From: Neobacillus nitrireducens
GTDB lineage: Bacteria; Bacillota; Bacilli; Bacillales; Cytobacillaceae
NCBI RefSeq assembly: GCF_030915405.1
Contig: NZ_CP133262.1
Coordinates: forward strand, 5,051,001-5,115,000
DNA length: 64,000 nt
Direction: 5' to 3'
Shown: positions 26,671 to 35,648 of the stretch, in pieces
How positions within the stretch are numbered: the first letter of the stretch is position 1
How the letters are laid out: each line of letters begins with the position of its first letter
Notes under the pieces: model-generated
What the model saw: the letters and a program-made list of their open reading frames with translations, nothing else
Databases searched by the model: none
What the model was told of the DNA's origin: nothing
Made by a program: the position numbers and the translations under genes

Positions 26671-27237
26671 TTAAACTTTTTCTTTTCTAAAATAGGCGTA
26701 AATAGCAATTATCAGTCCACCTGAAACGCCGCACAATAAGTCATACATCGTATCTTTATTTCCCCCTAGCTGCATGATATGTGTGAAAGTTTTATCACCT
26801 ACAAACTCATAGATTTCCCAAAGCACACTTGCAAGGACGGACAGTGAAAGAACAAATAGTGAAAGGAACCATCTAGAGGTACCGAATCTCACTTGTTCAG
26901 GAATTATTAATTTATATACCGTTATTCCAAAACAAGCCATATAGATGCCTTTATAAAAATGAATGGTCGAATCCCACCATTTATATTTAAGATAAAAATC
27001 CCCAATTGAACCTAAATAGGTGGAACAAAAGATAAATAGATAATAACCAATAATGGTCGGAAGGTTAAATGGAATATTTTTCTTAAAAATTAACAAAACG
27101 GGTAAGCCACATACAAAAAAGCCGCCAAGGGCTACTTGCCATTTGGAGGATTCCCCTTTAACAAGGAAAAAAATAAATAATATCATCATAAATAAAACAA
27201 AGATACTACCTAGGATGATAAGGATTTTCCGTCTCAA
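26671..27237 (-). CDS. membrane protein, DUF2238/YjdF-like (copy 2)
   Basis: 188 residues, first gene of the two-gene unit. It shares layout and motifs with its neighbour: KWWDSTIHFYKGIYMA, LWEIYEFVGDKTF and LGGNKDTMYDLLCGVSGG. The likely start is the TTG at 27237, since GAGGTG lies 5 bases upstream and no ATG fits. The membrane-helix His of copy 1 (MHLVSG) is present as IHFYKG. Confidence 0.7.
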   Translation of the reverse strand: MRRKILIILGSIFVLFMMILFIFFLVKGESSKWQVALGGFFVCGLPVLLIFKKNIPFNLPTIIGYYLFIFCSTYLGSIGDFYLKYKWWDSTIHFYKGIYMACFGITVYKLIIPEQVRFGTSRWFLSLFVLSLSVLASVLWEIYEFVGDKTFTHIMQLGGNKDTMYDLLCGVSGGLIIAIYAYFRKEKV

Positions 27238-27424
27238 TTACTCACCTCATTAATCATGGTTCTTTACAATTATGTCCAATAAAAATAAATGGAATCACAT
27301 ACGTTATTTTGTATTGAAAGAAATATTTATGCTCGCATAGACACATACAAAAGAGTATATTGAAAAGGTAAAACTAATAATTATGAAGGAATAGTCTGAT
27401 ATAAAGATTGCGGTGGAGGAAGTT

Positions 27425-28042
27425 ATGCAAAAAGCACAAATACCGACTTACGAGCGGATTGCAATCGATTTAGCAAATCGAATATACGATGGGAAATTTA
27501 AGGTAGGAGAGAAGATTCACGGCCGATCGACGTTAGCAAGTGAATATAAGGTTTCTCCTGAAACAGTTCGGAGAGCCATAAAGATTTTGGAGGATGTGGA
27601 GATTGTTGAATCTACTAAAGGTAGTGGAATCGTTATTGCATCCCGTGAAAATGCGTATAAATATATTCAACGGTTTTCGAATCTTGCGAGCATCAAAGAT
27701 CTTGAGAAGCAAATGAACTCACTAATTACCGAAAGGGACAAGCTGGATGAACAGCTCTTTGAAACCCTGAGAAAAATCATGGACTACTCGGGCAAGCTTC
27801 GGCACACGAATCCACTTGCTCCCATTGAAATAGAAGTGTTTTCGGGCTGTAATCATATTGGAAAAACCATTTCAGATTTGAAGTTTTGGCAAAATACAGG
27901 CGGAACTGTTATTGGCATGAAACGCAACGGTGAATTAATTATCTCTCCGGGACCCTATGCGTTAATACTTGAGGGGGATATTCTCCTTATTATTGGTGCA
28001 GAGGAAACATATGACAGAGTGATTCACTTTTTGGAAGAGTAA
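27425..28042 (+). CDS. busR: GntR-type regulator with RCK_C domain (BusR-like, probable c-di-AMP sensor)
   Basis: 205 residues. Residues 1-75 form a GntR winged helix (IPTYERIAIDLANRIYDG, SPETVRRAIKILEDV, KGSGIVIA). Residues 85-120 are a coiled coil (LEKQMNSLITERDKLDEQL). Residues 135-205 are an RCK_C/TrkA-C domain (KTISDLKFWQNTGGTVIG, GPYALILEGDILLIIG). This is the architecture of streptococcal/lactococcal BusR, which binds c-di-AMP and represses the betaine transporter genes busA-busB. The gene faces an osmolyte-type ABC operon, supporting the same role. GGAGGAAGTT sets the ATG at 27425. The symbol rests on architecture and context. Confidence 0.75.
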   Translation: MQKAQIPTYERIAIDLANRIYDGKFKVGEKIHGRSTLASEYKVSPETVRRAIKILEDVEIVESTKGSGIVIASRENAYKYIQRFSNLASIKDLEKQMNSLITERDKLDEQLFETLRKIMDYSGKLRHTNPLAPIEIEVFSGCNHIGKTISDLKFWQNTGGTVIGMKRNGELIISPGPYALILEGDILLIIGAEETYDRVIHFLEE

Positions 28043-28068
28043 ATTTAGTAAGAATAATATATGAAAAA

Positions 28069-28092
28069 GCCGGTTTAATTGCAAACCGGCCA
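28069..28092. terminator. bidirectional terminator between busR-like and transporter genes
   Basis: Stem GCCGGTTT / AAACCGGC with a 6-base loop; on the minus strand it is followed by CTTTTTC. Confidence 0.75.
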
Positions 28093-28106
28093 TTTCCTTT
28101 ACAACA

Positions 28107-29663
28107 TTATTTTAATAATCCTTCTGTTTCTAAAAATTCTTTTGCCACTTTTGCAGGTGACTGTTTAAGACTGTCGACCTGATAGTTGAGCTTTCTCATT
28201 TTTTCATCCGTTAACTTACCTGATAAAGAGTTAATAACTTTTTTTAATTCCGGATGTTCCTTTAATGTTTCCTCTTTTATCATCGGCACGGCATAGTATG
28301 GAGGGAAGAAGTTTTTATCATCCTCTAATACCTTTAAGTGGAATGCTTCGAGTAACCCGTCAGTAGAAAAGGCATCGATGACATCACTCTTATGGTTGTC
28401 TAATGCGGTATAGCGCAACCCGCCGTCAATAGCTTTCACTTCTTTAAAACTCATATTATACGTTTTTGAAAGTCCAATTAATCCATCCTCACGATTTGGA
28501 AATTCAATCGTTGGCCCCATGGTCAATCCGCTGCTGATCTTAGCTAAATCAGAAATCGTCTTTAGACCATATTTTTTTGCGGTATCTTGACGAACGGCTA
28601 AGGCATACGTGTTATTAAATCCAAGTGGTTTTAATAAATCAAAACCATATTTTTGCTTGAACTCCTTTTGGACTATATCGTAGACCGCGTCTGGATCACT
28701 TTGTGGAGGCTGATTTAAAATATTAACTAATCCTGTCCCCGTATATTCAACATACATATCAATGTCCCCATTTTTAAGGGCACCGAAGGCAACCTGACTG
28801 CCGCCAAGATTTAGTTTTCTTTCTACTTGAATATCAGTCTTATTTTCTATTAAATCTGCAAGCATATTTCCTAATATCAATTGTTCACTAAAGTTTTTTG
28901 AACCAATTACAATTTTATCCTCTGCTTTAACTTTTGAATATACAGTAAAAGCACTGGCTATGATGATCACAATAGAAGCAAAACTAATCATAAGCTTTTT
29001 AGTAGTTTTACCAGTCTTTTTTGCTGAAGTTTTTTTGCTTGTATAAGAAAGTGTGGATTCGAGTTTCCCAACAATAAAATCAATCAGCAGTGCAAGAATA
29101 CAAGCTGGAATCGCTCCGGCCAAAATCATATAATTATCTACCGTCTGCACACCTGAGAATACAAGGTACCCAAGTCCGCCTGCACCGATAAAGGCGGCAA
29201 TTGTCATTAGTCCAACAGCGGTTACCGCTGAAATTCTGATACCCGCCATAATCATCGGGAAGGCTAGTGGTAACTGAACCTTTCTCATCGTTTGACTCTT
29301 GGTCAGACCGATTCCTCTGGCGGCTTCCAGAATATCTCCATCAATATTCGTTAGACCTGTGTAAGTGTTTTTAACGATGGGAAGGAGCGAATAAAGAACG
29401 ACCATAATAATCGCAGGGGTACTGCCGATTCCAACGAATGGTATGAGAAAGCCAAGTAGTGCCAAACTAGGTATTGCTTGAATCACATTTGTGGTTCCAA
29501 TGATTGGTTTTGCGAGTTTTTGCTCTCTCGAGATTAAGATTCCGAGTGGAATCCCAATAATAATCGCTACAAAGACAGAAATTACGCTTAAGTACAGATG
29601 CTGGCCAAGTAAACTAAAAATCTGCTCATAATTTGTGGTTAAATAGTTCCAAAATCCATTCAT
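28107..29663 (-). CDS. ABC transporter permease fused to substrate-binding domain (quaternary-amine type)
   Basis: 518 residues. About 1-215 are a six-helix permease (EAARGIGLTKSQTMRKVQLP is the coupling loop), then a basic linker and one more helix near 225-245. The extracellular binding domain (about 250-518) begins KIVIGSKNFSEQLILGNML and has DIDMYVEYTGTGL and RYTALDNHKSDVIDAFSTDG, as in OpuB/OpuC/ProX-type proteins for choline, betaine or carnitine. Fusion of SBP and permease also occurs in BusB and in the ergothioneine transporter EgtU, so the ligand is open. Its ATG overlaps the ATPase stop by one base (TAATG). Confidence 0.85.
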   Translation of the reverse strand: MNGFWNYLTTNYEQIFSLLGQHLYLSVISVFVAIIIGIPLGILISREQKLAKPIIGTTNVIQAIPSLALLGFLIPFVGIGSTPAIIMVVLYSLLPIVKNTYTGLTNIDGDILEAARGIGLTKSQTMRKVQLPLAFPMIMAGIRISAVTAVGLMTIAAFIGAGGLGYLVFSGVQTVDNYMILAGAIPACILALLIDFIVGKLESTLSYTSKKTSAKKTGKTTKKLMISFASIVIIIASAFTVYSKVKAEDKIVIGSKNFSEQLILGNMLADLIENKTDIQVERKLNLGGSQVAFGALKNGDIDMYVEYTGTGLVNILNQPPQSDPDAVYDIVQKEFKQKYGFDLLKPLGFNNTYALAVRQDTAKKYGLKTISDLAKISSGLTMGPTIEFPNREDGLIGLSKTYNMSFKEVKAIDGGLRYTALDNHKSDVIDAFSTDGLLEAFHLKVLEDDKNFFPPYYAVPMIKEETLKEHPELKKVINSLSGKLTDEKMRKLNYQVDSLKQSPAKVAKEFLETEGLLK

Positions 29664-30787
29664 TAAAAGGCCACCTCCAAATCGATTAGTTGGCTGCTTA
29701 ATGCTGATAGAATACTACTCCTCGTAATGAGACCGATTAATTGATTATGACTATTCACAACAGGTACATAACCGATTTTATGTTCATTCATGGTAGCCAA
29801 CACTGAAATTAAATTTGCTTCCTGTGAAACGGAGAGAACATTGTGTTCCATAATCATTTCAATCGAGGTCGTTCGATTTAATAATTGAATACTTTTTAAT
29901 GTCACCAAACCTTTAAGGACATTATTTTTATCTGTGACCATCAGGCTGTCAACCTTAGTATCTTTCATGATTTCAATCGCTTGAAGAACGGTACGTCTGG
30001 ATGTAATCTTAACTGGATTCGGAATCATAATATCCTCTGACATTAATAATTCTGGATTATTCCAAACCCTTCTTTTCCCAATAAATTCTTCAACAAAGTC
30101 ATTGGCAGGATTTTTAAGAATGTTTTCAGGTGTATCATATTGGAGAATATCCCCGTCTTTTAAAATACAAATCTTATCAGCTATTTTAATAGCTTCATCC
30201 ATATCATGAGTGACGAATATAATCGTCTTGTTTAATTCCTTTTGCATTTGGAAGAGTTCATCTTGAAGGGAGCTTCTTGTGACAGGATCTAATGCGCTAA
30301 ATGGTTCATCCATTAAAATGATATCGGAGTTGGTTGAGAAAGCCCTTGCGACGCCTATTCTTTGCTGCTGCCCGCCACTTAATTCCCTAGGATATCGATG
30401 TAAAAATTCCTTTGGATCTAATCCGACTAACTCTAACAATTCGCCCGTTTTTTGGGCAATTGAAGCAGGATCTTCACCCTTAAGCTTTGGAATCAATTCT
30501 AAATTTTCCTTGATGGACATATGTGGAAATAATCCTGTGTTTTGAATGACATACCCAATATTTCTCCGCAATTCAATTGGATTCATCGTCGAGATATCTG
30601 TCCCATTAACAAAAATTTTTCCTGATGATGGCTGAATCAATTTATTAATCATTTTCAGTAAAGTAGTTTTCCCACAGCCGCTGGGTCCGATAAAAACGAC
30701 CAACTGACCAGCCTCGATTTCAAGTGAAAAGGGCTTAATAATGGTTTTTGTTCGGTATTTCTTTACAATGTCTTTAAACTCTATCAA
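29663..30787 (-). CDS. ABC transporter ATP-binding protein with tandem CBS domains (OpuCA-like)
   Basis: 374 residues. Walker A GPSGCGKTT, signature LSGGQQQRIGVARA, Walker B IILMDEPFSALDP and switch FVTHDMDEA are complete. Two CBS domains (about 255-374) end the protein, as in OpuCA and ProV-type ATPases, where they gate the transporter by ionic strength or c-di-AMP. AAGGAGG is one base from an ATG at 30793 but seven bases from the in-frame TTG at 30787, so the TTG start is preferred; the ATG would add two residues. First gene of the transporter operon. Confidence 0.88.
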   Translation of the reverse strand: MIEFKDIVKKYRTKTIIKPFSLEIEAGQLVVFIGPSGCGKTTLLKMINKLIQPSSGKIFVNGTDISTMNPIELRRNIGYVIQNTGLFPHMSIKENLELIPKLKGEDPASIAQKTGELLELVGLDPKEFLHRYPRELSGGQQQRIGVARAFSTNSDIILMDEPFSALDPVTRSSLQDELFQMQKELNKTIIFVTHDMDEAIKIADKICILKDGDILQYDTPENILKNPANDFVEEFIGKRRVWNNPELLMSEDIMIPNPVKITSRRTVLQAIEIMKDTKVDSLMVTDKNNVLKGLVTLKSIQLLNRTTSIEMIMEHNVLSVSQEANLISVLATMNEHKIGYVPVVNSHNQLIGLITRSSILSALSSQLIDLEVAF

Positions 30788-30827
30788 ATCCATTCCTCCT
30801 TAAAAAAATTATCTAATGCACCAATGC

Positions 30828-30856
30828 AACAACTTAATGGTAACACATAAGTTGTT
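30828..30856. promoter_or_regulatory. candidate operator upstream of the osmolyte ABC operon
   Basis: AACAACTTA (30828-30836) and TAAGTTGTT (30848-30856) are perfect 9-base inverted arms, 20 bases centre to centre (two helical turns), about 40 bases before the ATPase start. It is a plausible target for the neighbouring BusR-like protein. No similar repeat is seen in front of the regulator gene itself. Confidence 0.55.
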
Positions 30857-30954
30857 AGTTTGTCGAATCCTCTTGATTTTATGTTCATTCTTTTCATATC
30901 ACTGGGCTTTGAGTAGAATATAGTGAGACAAAAGTAAAAAAAGCAGGTGTTGGG

Positions 30955-31632
30955 ATGAAAACTATTTTAGTTGTTGATGATGATGAGTATATTCGTCATA
31001 TCGTAAAAGGCTTATTGATGAAGGAAGGTTACATAGTCATCGCTGCAGGAAATGGGGCGGTGGCACTTGAGATTTTAACGAAGGAGTTTTGCGATTTAGC
31101 GATTGTGGATATCATGATGCCTGTCATGGATGGGTACCGCTTAACCACTGAAATTCGTAAATCGTATGATATTCCGATTATCCTTTTAACAGCAAAAAGC
31201 CAGATTGAGGATAAAGAAAAAGGATATGAATCAGGAACGGATGATTATCTAATTAAACCTTTCGAACCAAAAGAATTAATTTTCAGAGTCAATGCCTTAT
31301 TAAGAAGATACGTAAAAACAAGCGAAGCTAATGTTAATTTAGGCTCTTTATATATAAATAAAAAAAGCTATGAGGTGAAAATCGCCAACAAGACCTTCAT
31401 GCTTCCTTTAAAAGAATTTGAATTGTTATCCTTTTTGGCAACACATCCAAACCAAGTATTTAGCCGTGGTCACCTCATCGAAAAAATCTGGGGACTGGAT
31501 TTTGAAGGAGATGAACGAACGGTGGATGTTCATGTGAAACGATTACGGGAACGGTTCACGAACATTGCCGAGGATTTTGCCATCAAAACCATCAGAGGGG
31601 TAGGCTATTCCCTGGAGGTATTACAAAAATGA
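30955..31632 (+). CDS. hssR: OmpR-family response regulator, HssR-like
   Basis: 225 residues. Receiver domain: acidic pocket DDDE near 8-11, phospho-acceptor Asp in IVDIMMPVMDGY, Thr in LLTAK and Lys in IKPFEPKELIF. Winged helix: about 125-225 (LPLKEFELLSFLA, IEKIWGLDFEGDERTVDVH). The pattern is close to HssR, which controls heme detoxification in Staphylococcus and B. anthracis. The kinase gene overlaps by 4 bases (ATGA). No hrtAB efflux genes lie nearby, so the regulon may differ; the symbol is tentative. Confidence 0.75.
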   Translation: MKTILVVDDDEYIRHIVKGLLMKEGYIVIAAGNGAVALEILTKEFCDLAIVDIMMPVMDGYRLTTEIRKSYDIPIILLTAKSQIEDKEKGYESGTDDYLIKPFEPKELIFRVNALLRRYVKTSEANVNLGSLYINKKSYEVKIANKTFMLPLKEFELLSFLATHPNQVFSRGHLIEKIWGLDFEGDERTVDVHVKRLRERFTNIAEDFAIKTIRGVGYSLEVLQK

Positions 31633-33014
31633 AAATGAAATCTTTATATAGTAAATTTGCTTTCATAACCATAATGATTATGATTTTCAGCGGAATTATT
31701 TCATTTTTGCTCTCCAATGCCTTCTACCAAATGAAATTGAAACAGCAAAATGACGAAAAGATTAGTTATTTCGCATCTGAGGTAGCGGATTTCGCAAGTA
31801 AACACCCCTTGATCAGCCTGCAGGATTACTTTAAACACATTGGTGCGATTGGTTACCAAATTCTTGTGGTCAGCGAAGAAGGTGACAAGCAATATTTTGG
31901 CTCACCTTTCAGAAAGAAGGCATTGCCTGAAGCAATTCCCGAAAAAGTATTGCGGGGTGAAGTCTATCATGGTGTGCGCCGGTTTCCGCACAAAACGTTT
32001 GTAACAGGATTTTTTGCAAATGAATTAACAAATTCGATTGGCGTTCCCTTTGAATACAAAAACAAAAAATATGCTTTGTTTATCCGGCCCGATATTAAGC
32101 TCATGTTTAATGAAATGCATATTCTTTTCGGCTGGCTGCTAGTCATTTCAATTTTGTTAAGCATTCTATTGGTATTAATTAGTACAAAGTATTTAGTTAA
32201 ACCGATTAAAAAGCTTAATAATGCAACGAAAGAAATCGCAGAAGGCAATTTTTCAATCAAGCTTGATATTGATAGAAAAGACGAACTCGGTCATTTAGCT
32301 GTCAGCTTTTCGACAATGGCCAAAAAATTAGCAAAAGTAGATATCCTGCGGAAAGATTTAATTTCAAATATTACTCATGATATTCAATCACCGTTAACCA
32401 ATATAAAAGGATACCTGAATCTATTGGAAAATAATAGCAGCAGCCAGCAAAAAAAACAACAGTATATTCAAGTGGTACAATCTGAAGTAAACCGACTATC
32501 CAATATGACCAAACAGCTCTTACTTCTTTCCACCATTGAAAGCAAAAAGGATTTAATGGAAATTAGTATGGTAGATATCACTGGGCAGTTGAAAAGTGTC
32601 ATTCATCAATACCAATGGAGTATCCTTGATAAAGGAATCATGATGAGTTATTCCCTACCGGATGCTTCGGTTAAAGGGGATCCGGCTTTACTATATTCGG
32701 TTTGGGAAAACCTCTTGACGAATGCAATTAAATATAATCGTGAAAATGGGGAAATTGATATTGAATTATTTGATTCTGATTTGCAAATCAAAGTGGTGAT
32801 GAAAGATAATGGCGTTGGTTTGGACCAAGAAGAAAGGGACCGAATATTTGACCGTTTTTACCGGGCTGATGCCTCAAGAGCACGATCAGTTGAGGGGACG
32901 GGTTTGGGCTTATCGATCGTTCAATCAATTGTTGATATGCACCGGGGGGAAATTGAGGTAACAAGTCAAAAAGGACAAGGAACAACTTTTAAAGTGGTCC
33001 TTCCTAAAATATAA
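31629..33014 (+). CDS. hssS: sensor histidine kinase, HssS-like
   Basis: 461 residues. Two membrane helices (about 12-32 and 162-184) flank an extracellular sensor of about 130 residues containing DYFKHIGAIGYQI and TFVTGFFANELTNSIG, a layout and wording similar to HssS. HAMP follows (LVKPIKKLNNATKEIA), then HisKA with phospho-His in SNITHDIQSPLTN (Asp replaces the usual Glu after His), and HATPase with NLLTNAIKYN, DNGVGL and GTGLGLSIVQSIV. Cotranscribed with the response regulator. Confidence 0.8.
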   Translation: MKMKSLYSKFAFITIMIMIFSGIISFLLSNAFYQMKLKQQNDEKISYFASEVADFASKHPLISLQDYFKHIGAIGYQILVVSEEGDKQYFGSPFRKKALPEAIPEKVLRGEVYHGVRRFPHKTFVTGFFANELTNSIGVPFEYKNKKYALFIRPDIKLMFNEMHILFGWLLVISILLSILLVLISTKYLVKPIKKLNNATKEIAEGNFSIKLDIDRKDELGHLAVSFSTMAKKLAKVDILRKDLISNITHDIQSPLTNIKGYLNLLENNSSSQQKKQQYIQVVQSEVNRLSNMTKQLLLLSTIESKKDLMEISMVDITGQLKSVIHQYQWSILDKGIMMSYSLPDASVKGDPALLYSVWENLLTNAIKYNRENGEIDIELFDSDLQIKVVMKDNGVGLDQEERDRIFDRFYRADASRARSVEGTGLGLSIVQSIVDMHRGEIEVTSQKGQGTTFKVVLPKI

Positions 33015-33035
33015 AGGAATGTTCAATCCGCTTAA

Positions 33036-33070
33036 AAAAGCTGACAATCTGTATGATTGCCAGCTTTTTT
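33036..33070 (+). terminator. rho-independent terminator after the two-component genes
   Basis: Stem AAGCTG-CAATC / GATTG-CAGCTT with one internal mismatch, followed by TTTTT. Confidence 0.8.
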
Positions 33071-33165
33071 GAACTGACTTGCAGCCTAGATATTTGCAAT
33101 TGTACTAACAAAAAATGTTAAAATGATGGTAGGTACTAAATTTTTATTAAAGAGGGGAATCTATT

Positions 33166-33849
33166 TTGAGCTTTGTTCGAGACAAATTCAGTGCGAAATT
33201 TTTCCTTTTCCTCATCCTTGCTTTTTTGTTGATACATGTACCTTTGCTTGGGAACTATGTCAAAGTTATTAATACCCTTATCCATGAATCCGGACATGCG
33301 TTGATTGCTCTTTTTGGCGGGAATGTAGAAAGAATATCTTTATTTATGAATTCCGAAGGGGCTACGTATAGTAATCAGTCCACTTGGATTGGTAGTTTTT
33401 TAACTAGCTTAGGAGGATACACGTTTGCTTCCTTTATGGCCTTTTTGTCATTTTTGTTAATTGGTAAGAAAAAGCAGAATCTGTTAATTGATATATTGCT
33501 AGGTTTTATTGCTTTGAATCTTATTTTTTGGGTAAGGAATCCTTACGGGTTGTTTTGGCTGTGCTCATTTGCTGTTGTATTTCTTTTATTACTGATTAAA
33601 GGGAGTCAGGAGTTTAGAGATAACTTATTACTTTTAATCGCCTCTATTTTATTGGTGGATTCCGTTCAAAGTGCTTATGAAATATTGTTTATTAGTTTAT
33701 TTCAGCCCCAATCAGCAGGGGACGCAGCGAATCTTGCACAACTTACAGGGATTATTCCAGCTCCGATTTGGGGGATTTTCTTTTTTGTTCAAGCACTATG
33801 GTTCTGCTATAACGGCTTAAAAAGAGGGTATTATAAACTTGGAAGTTAA
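33166..33849 (+). CDS. M50-type membrane metalloprotease-like protein
   Basis: 227 residues, about six helices. LIHESGHALIALFGG gives the HExxH zinc site of M50 site-2-type proteases in the first third. A second M50 motif (NxxPxxxLDG) is not seen; an Asp lies in LLVDSVQSAYE, which may supply the third ligand. Start is the TTG at 33166, 7 bases after GAGGGGA. The substrate is unknown. It lies downstream of the HssRS-like pair but behind a terminator. Confidence 0.7.
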   Translation: MSFVRDKFSAKFFLFLILAFLLIHVPLLGNYVKVINTLIHESGHALIALFGGNVERISLFMNSEGATYSNQSTWIGSFLTSLGGYTFASFMAFLSFLLIGKKKQNLLIDILLGFIALNLIFWVRNPYGLFWLCSFAVVFLLLLIKGSQEFRDNLLLLIASILLVDSVQSAYEILFISLFQPQSAGDAANLAQLTGIIPAPIWGIFFFVQALWFCYNGLKRGYYKLGS

Positions 33850-33927
33850 CTCTGCTGTTATACAAAGTTAATGTTTTTTGCATATGATATTACAATAAAC
33901 AGCTAATACAGATGGGGGCATATGTAA

Positions 33928-34413
33928 ATGAATACATTAGATGCGATTAAAACGCGAAGAAACATAAAGAAATTTAAGCCGGAAGAAATTGACCAAAATT
34001 CACTTCTTTCATGGTTAGAGGCCGCGGCAATGGCACCCAATCACCGCATGACCGAACCATGGGAGATTTATTTTATTGGTGCCGAAACAAGAGAAAAGCT
34101 CAACCATAAAACAAATTTCGGAAACGCACCCATTGTTTTGATGATTTTATCAAAACATGGGGCAACATCTGTAGAAACAGAGGAAAATGCAATGGCTACT
34201 GCCTGCTTTATCCAAAATTTCAATTTAGCTGCATGGGCAGAGGGAGTGGGAACCTTTTGGTCATCGATTGGCATTACACCCAAAAACAGAGGGATCCTTC
34301 AAGTTCCAGATGACTATAATATAATTGGCGTATTGGGAGTAGGCTACCCTGATGTAATCCCGGAGCCAAAACCACGAACACCGATTAAGAATAAAATCAG
34401 TAATTTGCCATAA
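33928..34413 (+). CDS. nitroreductase family protein (short form)
   Basis: 161-residue FMN-dependent nitroreductase-fold protein. Motifs: AIKTRRNIKKFKPEEI (FMN phosphate site), AAAMAPNHRMTEPWEIYFI and IIGVLGVGYPD near the end. It is shorter than classical NfsB types (about 215), like YdjA-type enzymes. Expected to use NAD(P)H; the physiological substrate is unknown. Confidence 0.82.
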   Translation: MNTLDAIKTRRNIKKFKPEEIDQNSLLSWLEAAAMAPNHRMTEPWEIYFIGAETREKLNHKTNFGNAPIVLMILSKHGATSVETEENAMATACFIQNFNLAAWAEGVGTFWSSIGITPKNRGILQVPDDYNIIGVLGVGYPDVIPEPKPRTPIKNKISNLP

Positions 34414-34424
34414 TTAAATCAGAG

Positions 34425-34464
34425 AAGAGCCAACCGAATGAGGATAAACGGTTGGCTCTTTTAA
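34425..34464. terminator. bidirectional terminator between convergent genes
   Basis: Stem AAGAGCCAACCG / CGGTTGGCTCTT; T-rich on the plus side. Confidence 0.8.
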
Positions 34465-34469
34465 TTGTG

Positions 34470-35423
34470 CTAGATGGCTTGAGTGTATTCTAATGTAAGC
34501 TTATCGATGATTGTTTGAACGGGTAGAATATCTTTAATTTCGCCCACTCTTGCTCCAGCAAAAACAAGCCCATTCTCGACATCACCATTCATGGATACGA
34601 GCAGAGAATCCATTGTACAAAAGCGGTAAGAACAATTCTTCAAGCAATCAATGCATTTGGCGATTTTCAACTTATCTGGTCCACTTATTAATTTTGCAAA
34701 GTTATTATTAATGGCTCTTCCGTGAAGTCCAACGGTTGTTTTTACCAAAACTAGATCTTCTTTACCTGCATCCACATATTTTTGCTTAAATGCCAATGGC
34801 GCATCACATTCCTCACTAGCTACAAAACGCGTTCCCATTTGTACACCGGAAGCACCCATGGCCAGGGCTTTTGCAATATCGCTGCCCGTCATGATACCGC
34901 CTGCAGCGATAACTGGGATGGAAACTGCTTCAACAATTTCCGGAAGGATATCGAACATTGGGCGATCTGTTCCAAGGTGGCCTCCTGCTTCAAAACCCTC
35001 CACAACAACCGCAGCTGCTCCAAGTCGTTCGGAAATTTTTGCTAATTTAGCAGATGAGACAATGGAGATAACGGGAATTCCTGCTTGTCTTCCCCATGAG
35101 TACATATCTCGTGAGATTCCAGCACCAGAGATAATAAAGTCAACCTTTTCTTCAAGAGCAGCTTTCATTTTTTCAGCAAAGTCATTCATCGCGAAAAGAA
35201 CATTGACACCAATGTAACCAGCATCGTTGATAAGGCTTTTCGCCTTTCTTATATGTGATCTCATTTCGTCAGTTGAAATCCCCGTTCCGGAGATAATCCC
35301 AATCCCACCAGCATTTGCGACCGCTGAAGCTAATTTGCTTAGTGATATTCCGACACCCATTCCACCTTGCATAATCGGAACTTTGGGCATCATATGACCT
35401 ATTTTAAGTTGTGGAAAGTTCAA
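34470..35423 (-). CDS. nitronate monooxygenase / FabK-like FMN protein with C-terminal Cys cluster
   Basis: 317 residues in a TIM-barrel FMN enzyme family (2-nitropropane dioxygenase). PIMQGGMGVGISLSKLA, GGIGIISGTGI, VVEGFEAGGHLG, PVIAAGGIMTG and GVQMGTRFVASEE are the FMN-site motifs. Unusually, it carries CIDCLKNCSYRFC in the C-terminal third (Cys spacing 2-3-4), which could bind a metal or Fe-S cluster. The start is probably the TTG at 35423 (MNFPQLKIG), just after CGGGG; an ATG six codons upstream has no ribosome site. Confidence 0.82.
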   Translation of the reverse strand: MNFPQLKIGHMMPKVPIMQGGMGVGISLSKLASAVANAGGIGIISGTGISTDEMRSHIRKAKSLINDAGYIGVNVLFAMNDFAEKMKAALEEKVDFIISGAGISRDMYSWGRQAGIPVISIVSSAKLAKISERLGAAAVVVEGFEAGGHLGTDRPMFDILPEIVEAVSIPVIAAGGIMTGSDIAKALAMGASGVQMGTRFVASEECDAPLAFKQKYVDAGKEDLVLVKTTVGLHGRAINNNFAKLISGPDKLKIAKCIDCLKNCSYRFCTMDSLLVSMNGDVENGLVFAGARVGEIKDILPVQTIIDKLTLEYTQAI

Positions 35424-35448
35424 TTTATAACCCCGTTTCATTAATAAT

Positions 35449-35464
35449 ATTAGAAACTTCTAAT
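35449..35464. promoter_or_regulatory. inverted repeat upstream of the nitronate monooxygenase-like gene
   Basis: ATTAGAA-AC-TTCTAAT, 7-base perfect arms, 26 bases upstream of the chosen start. Likely an operator for an unidentified regulator. Confidence 0.4.
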
Positions 35465-35648
35465 GCATCATAGCATGCCATTTTTGGGATGTCTGTGATT
35501 ACTATCACCAGGTCATAAAAGCAGGTGGTATAATTTACTAATATGTTAAAATAAATGTTAGTGTTAAAACATAACTTAGTTACTGCATAAAAAATTTGCA
35601 GAAACCAAACGATACGTTATGAAGCAAAAATGGATGGTGGTAGATAGG

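Noticed and set aside
34858..35217. Plus-strand frame of 119 codons opposite the nitronate monooxygenase-like gene
   Set aside because: Same reason: antisense shadow of a well-supported enzyme.
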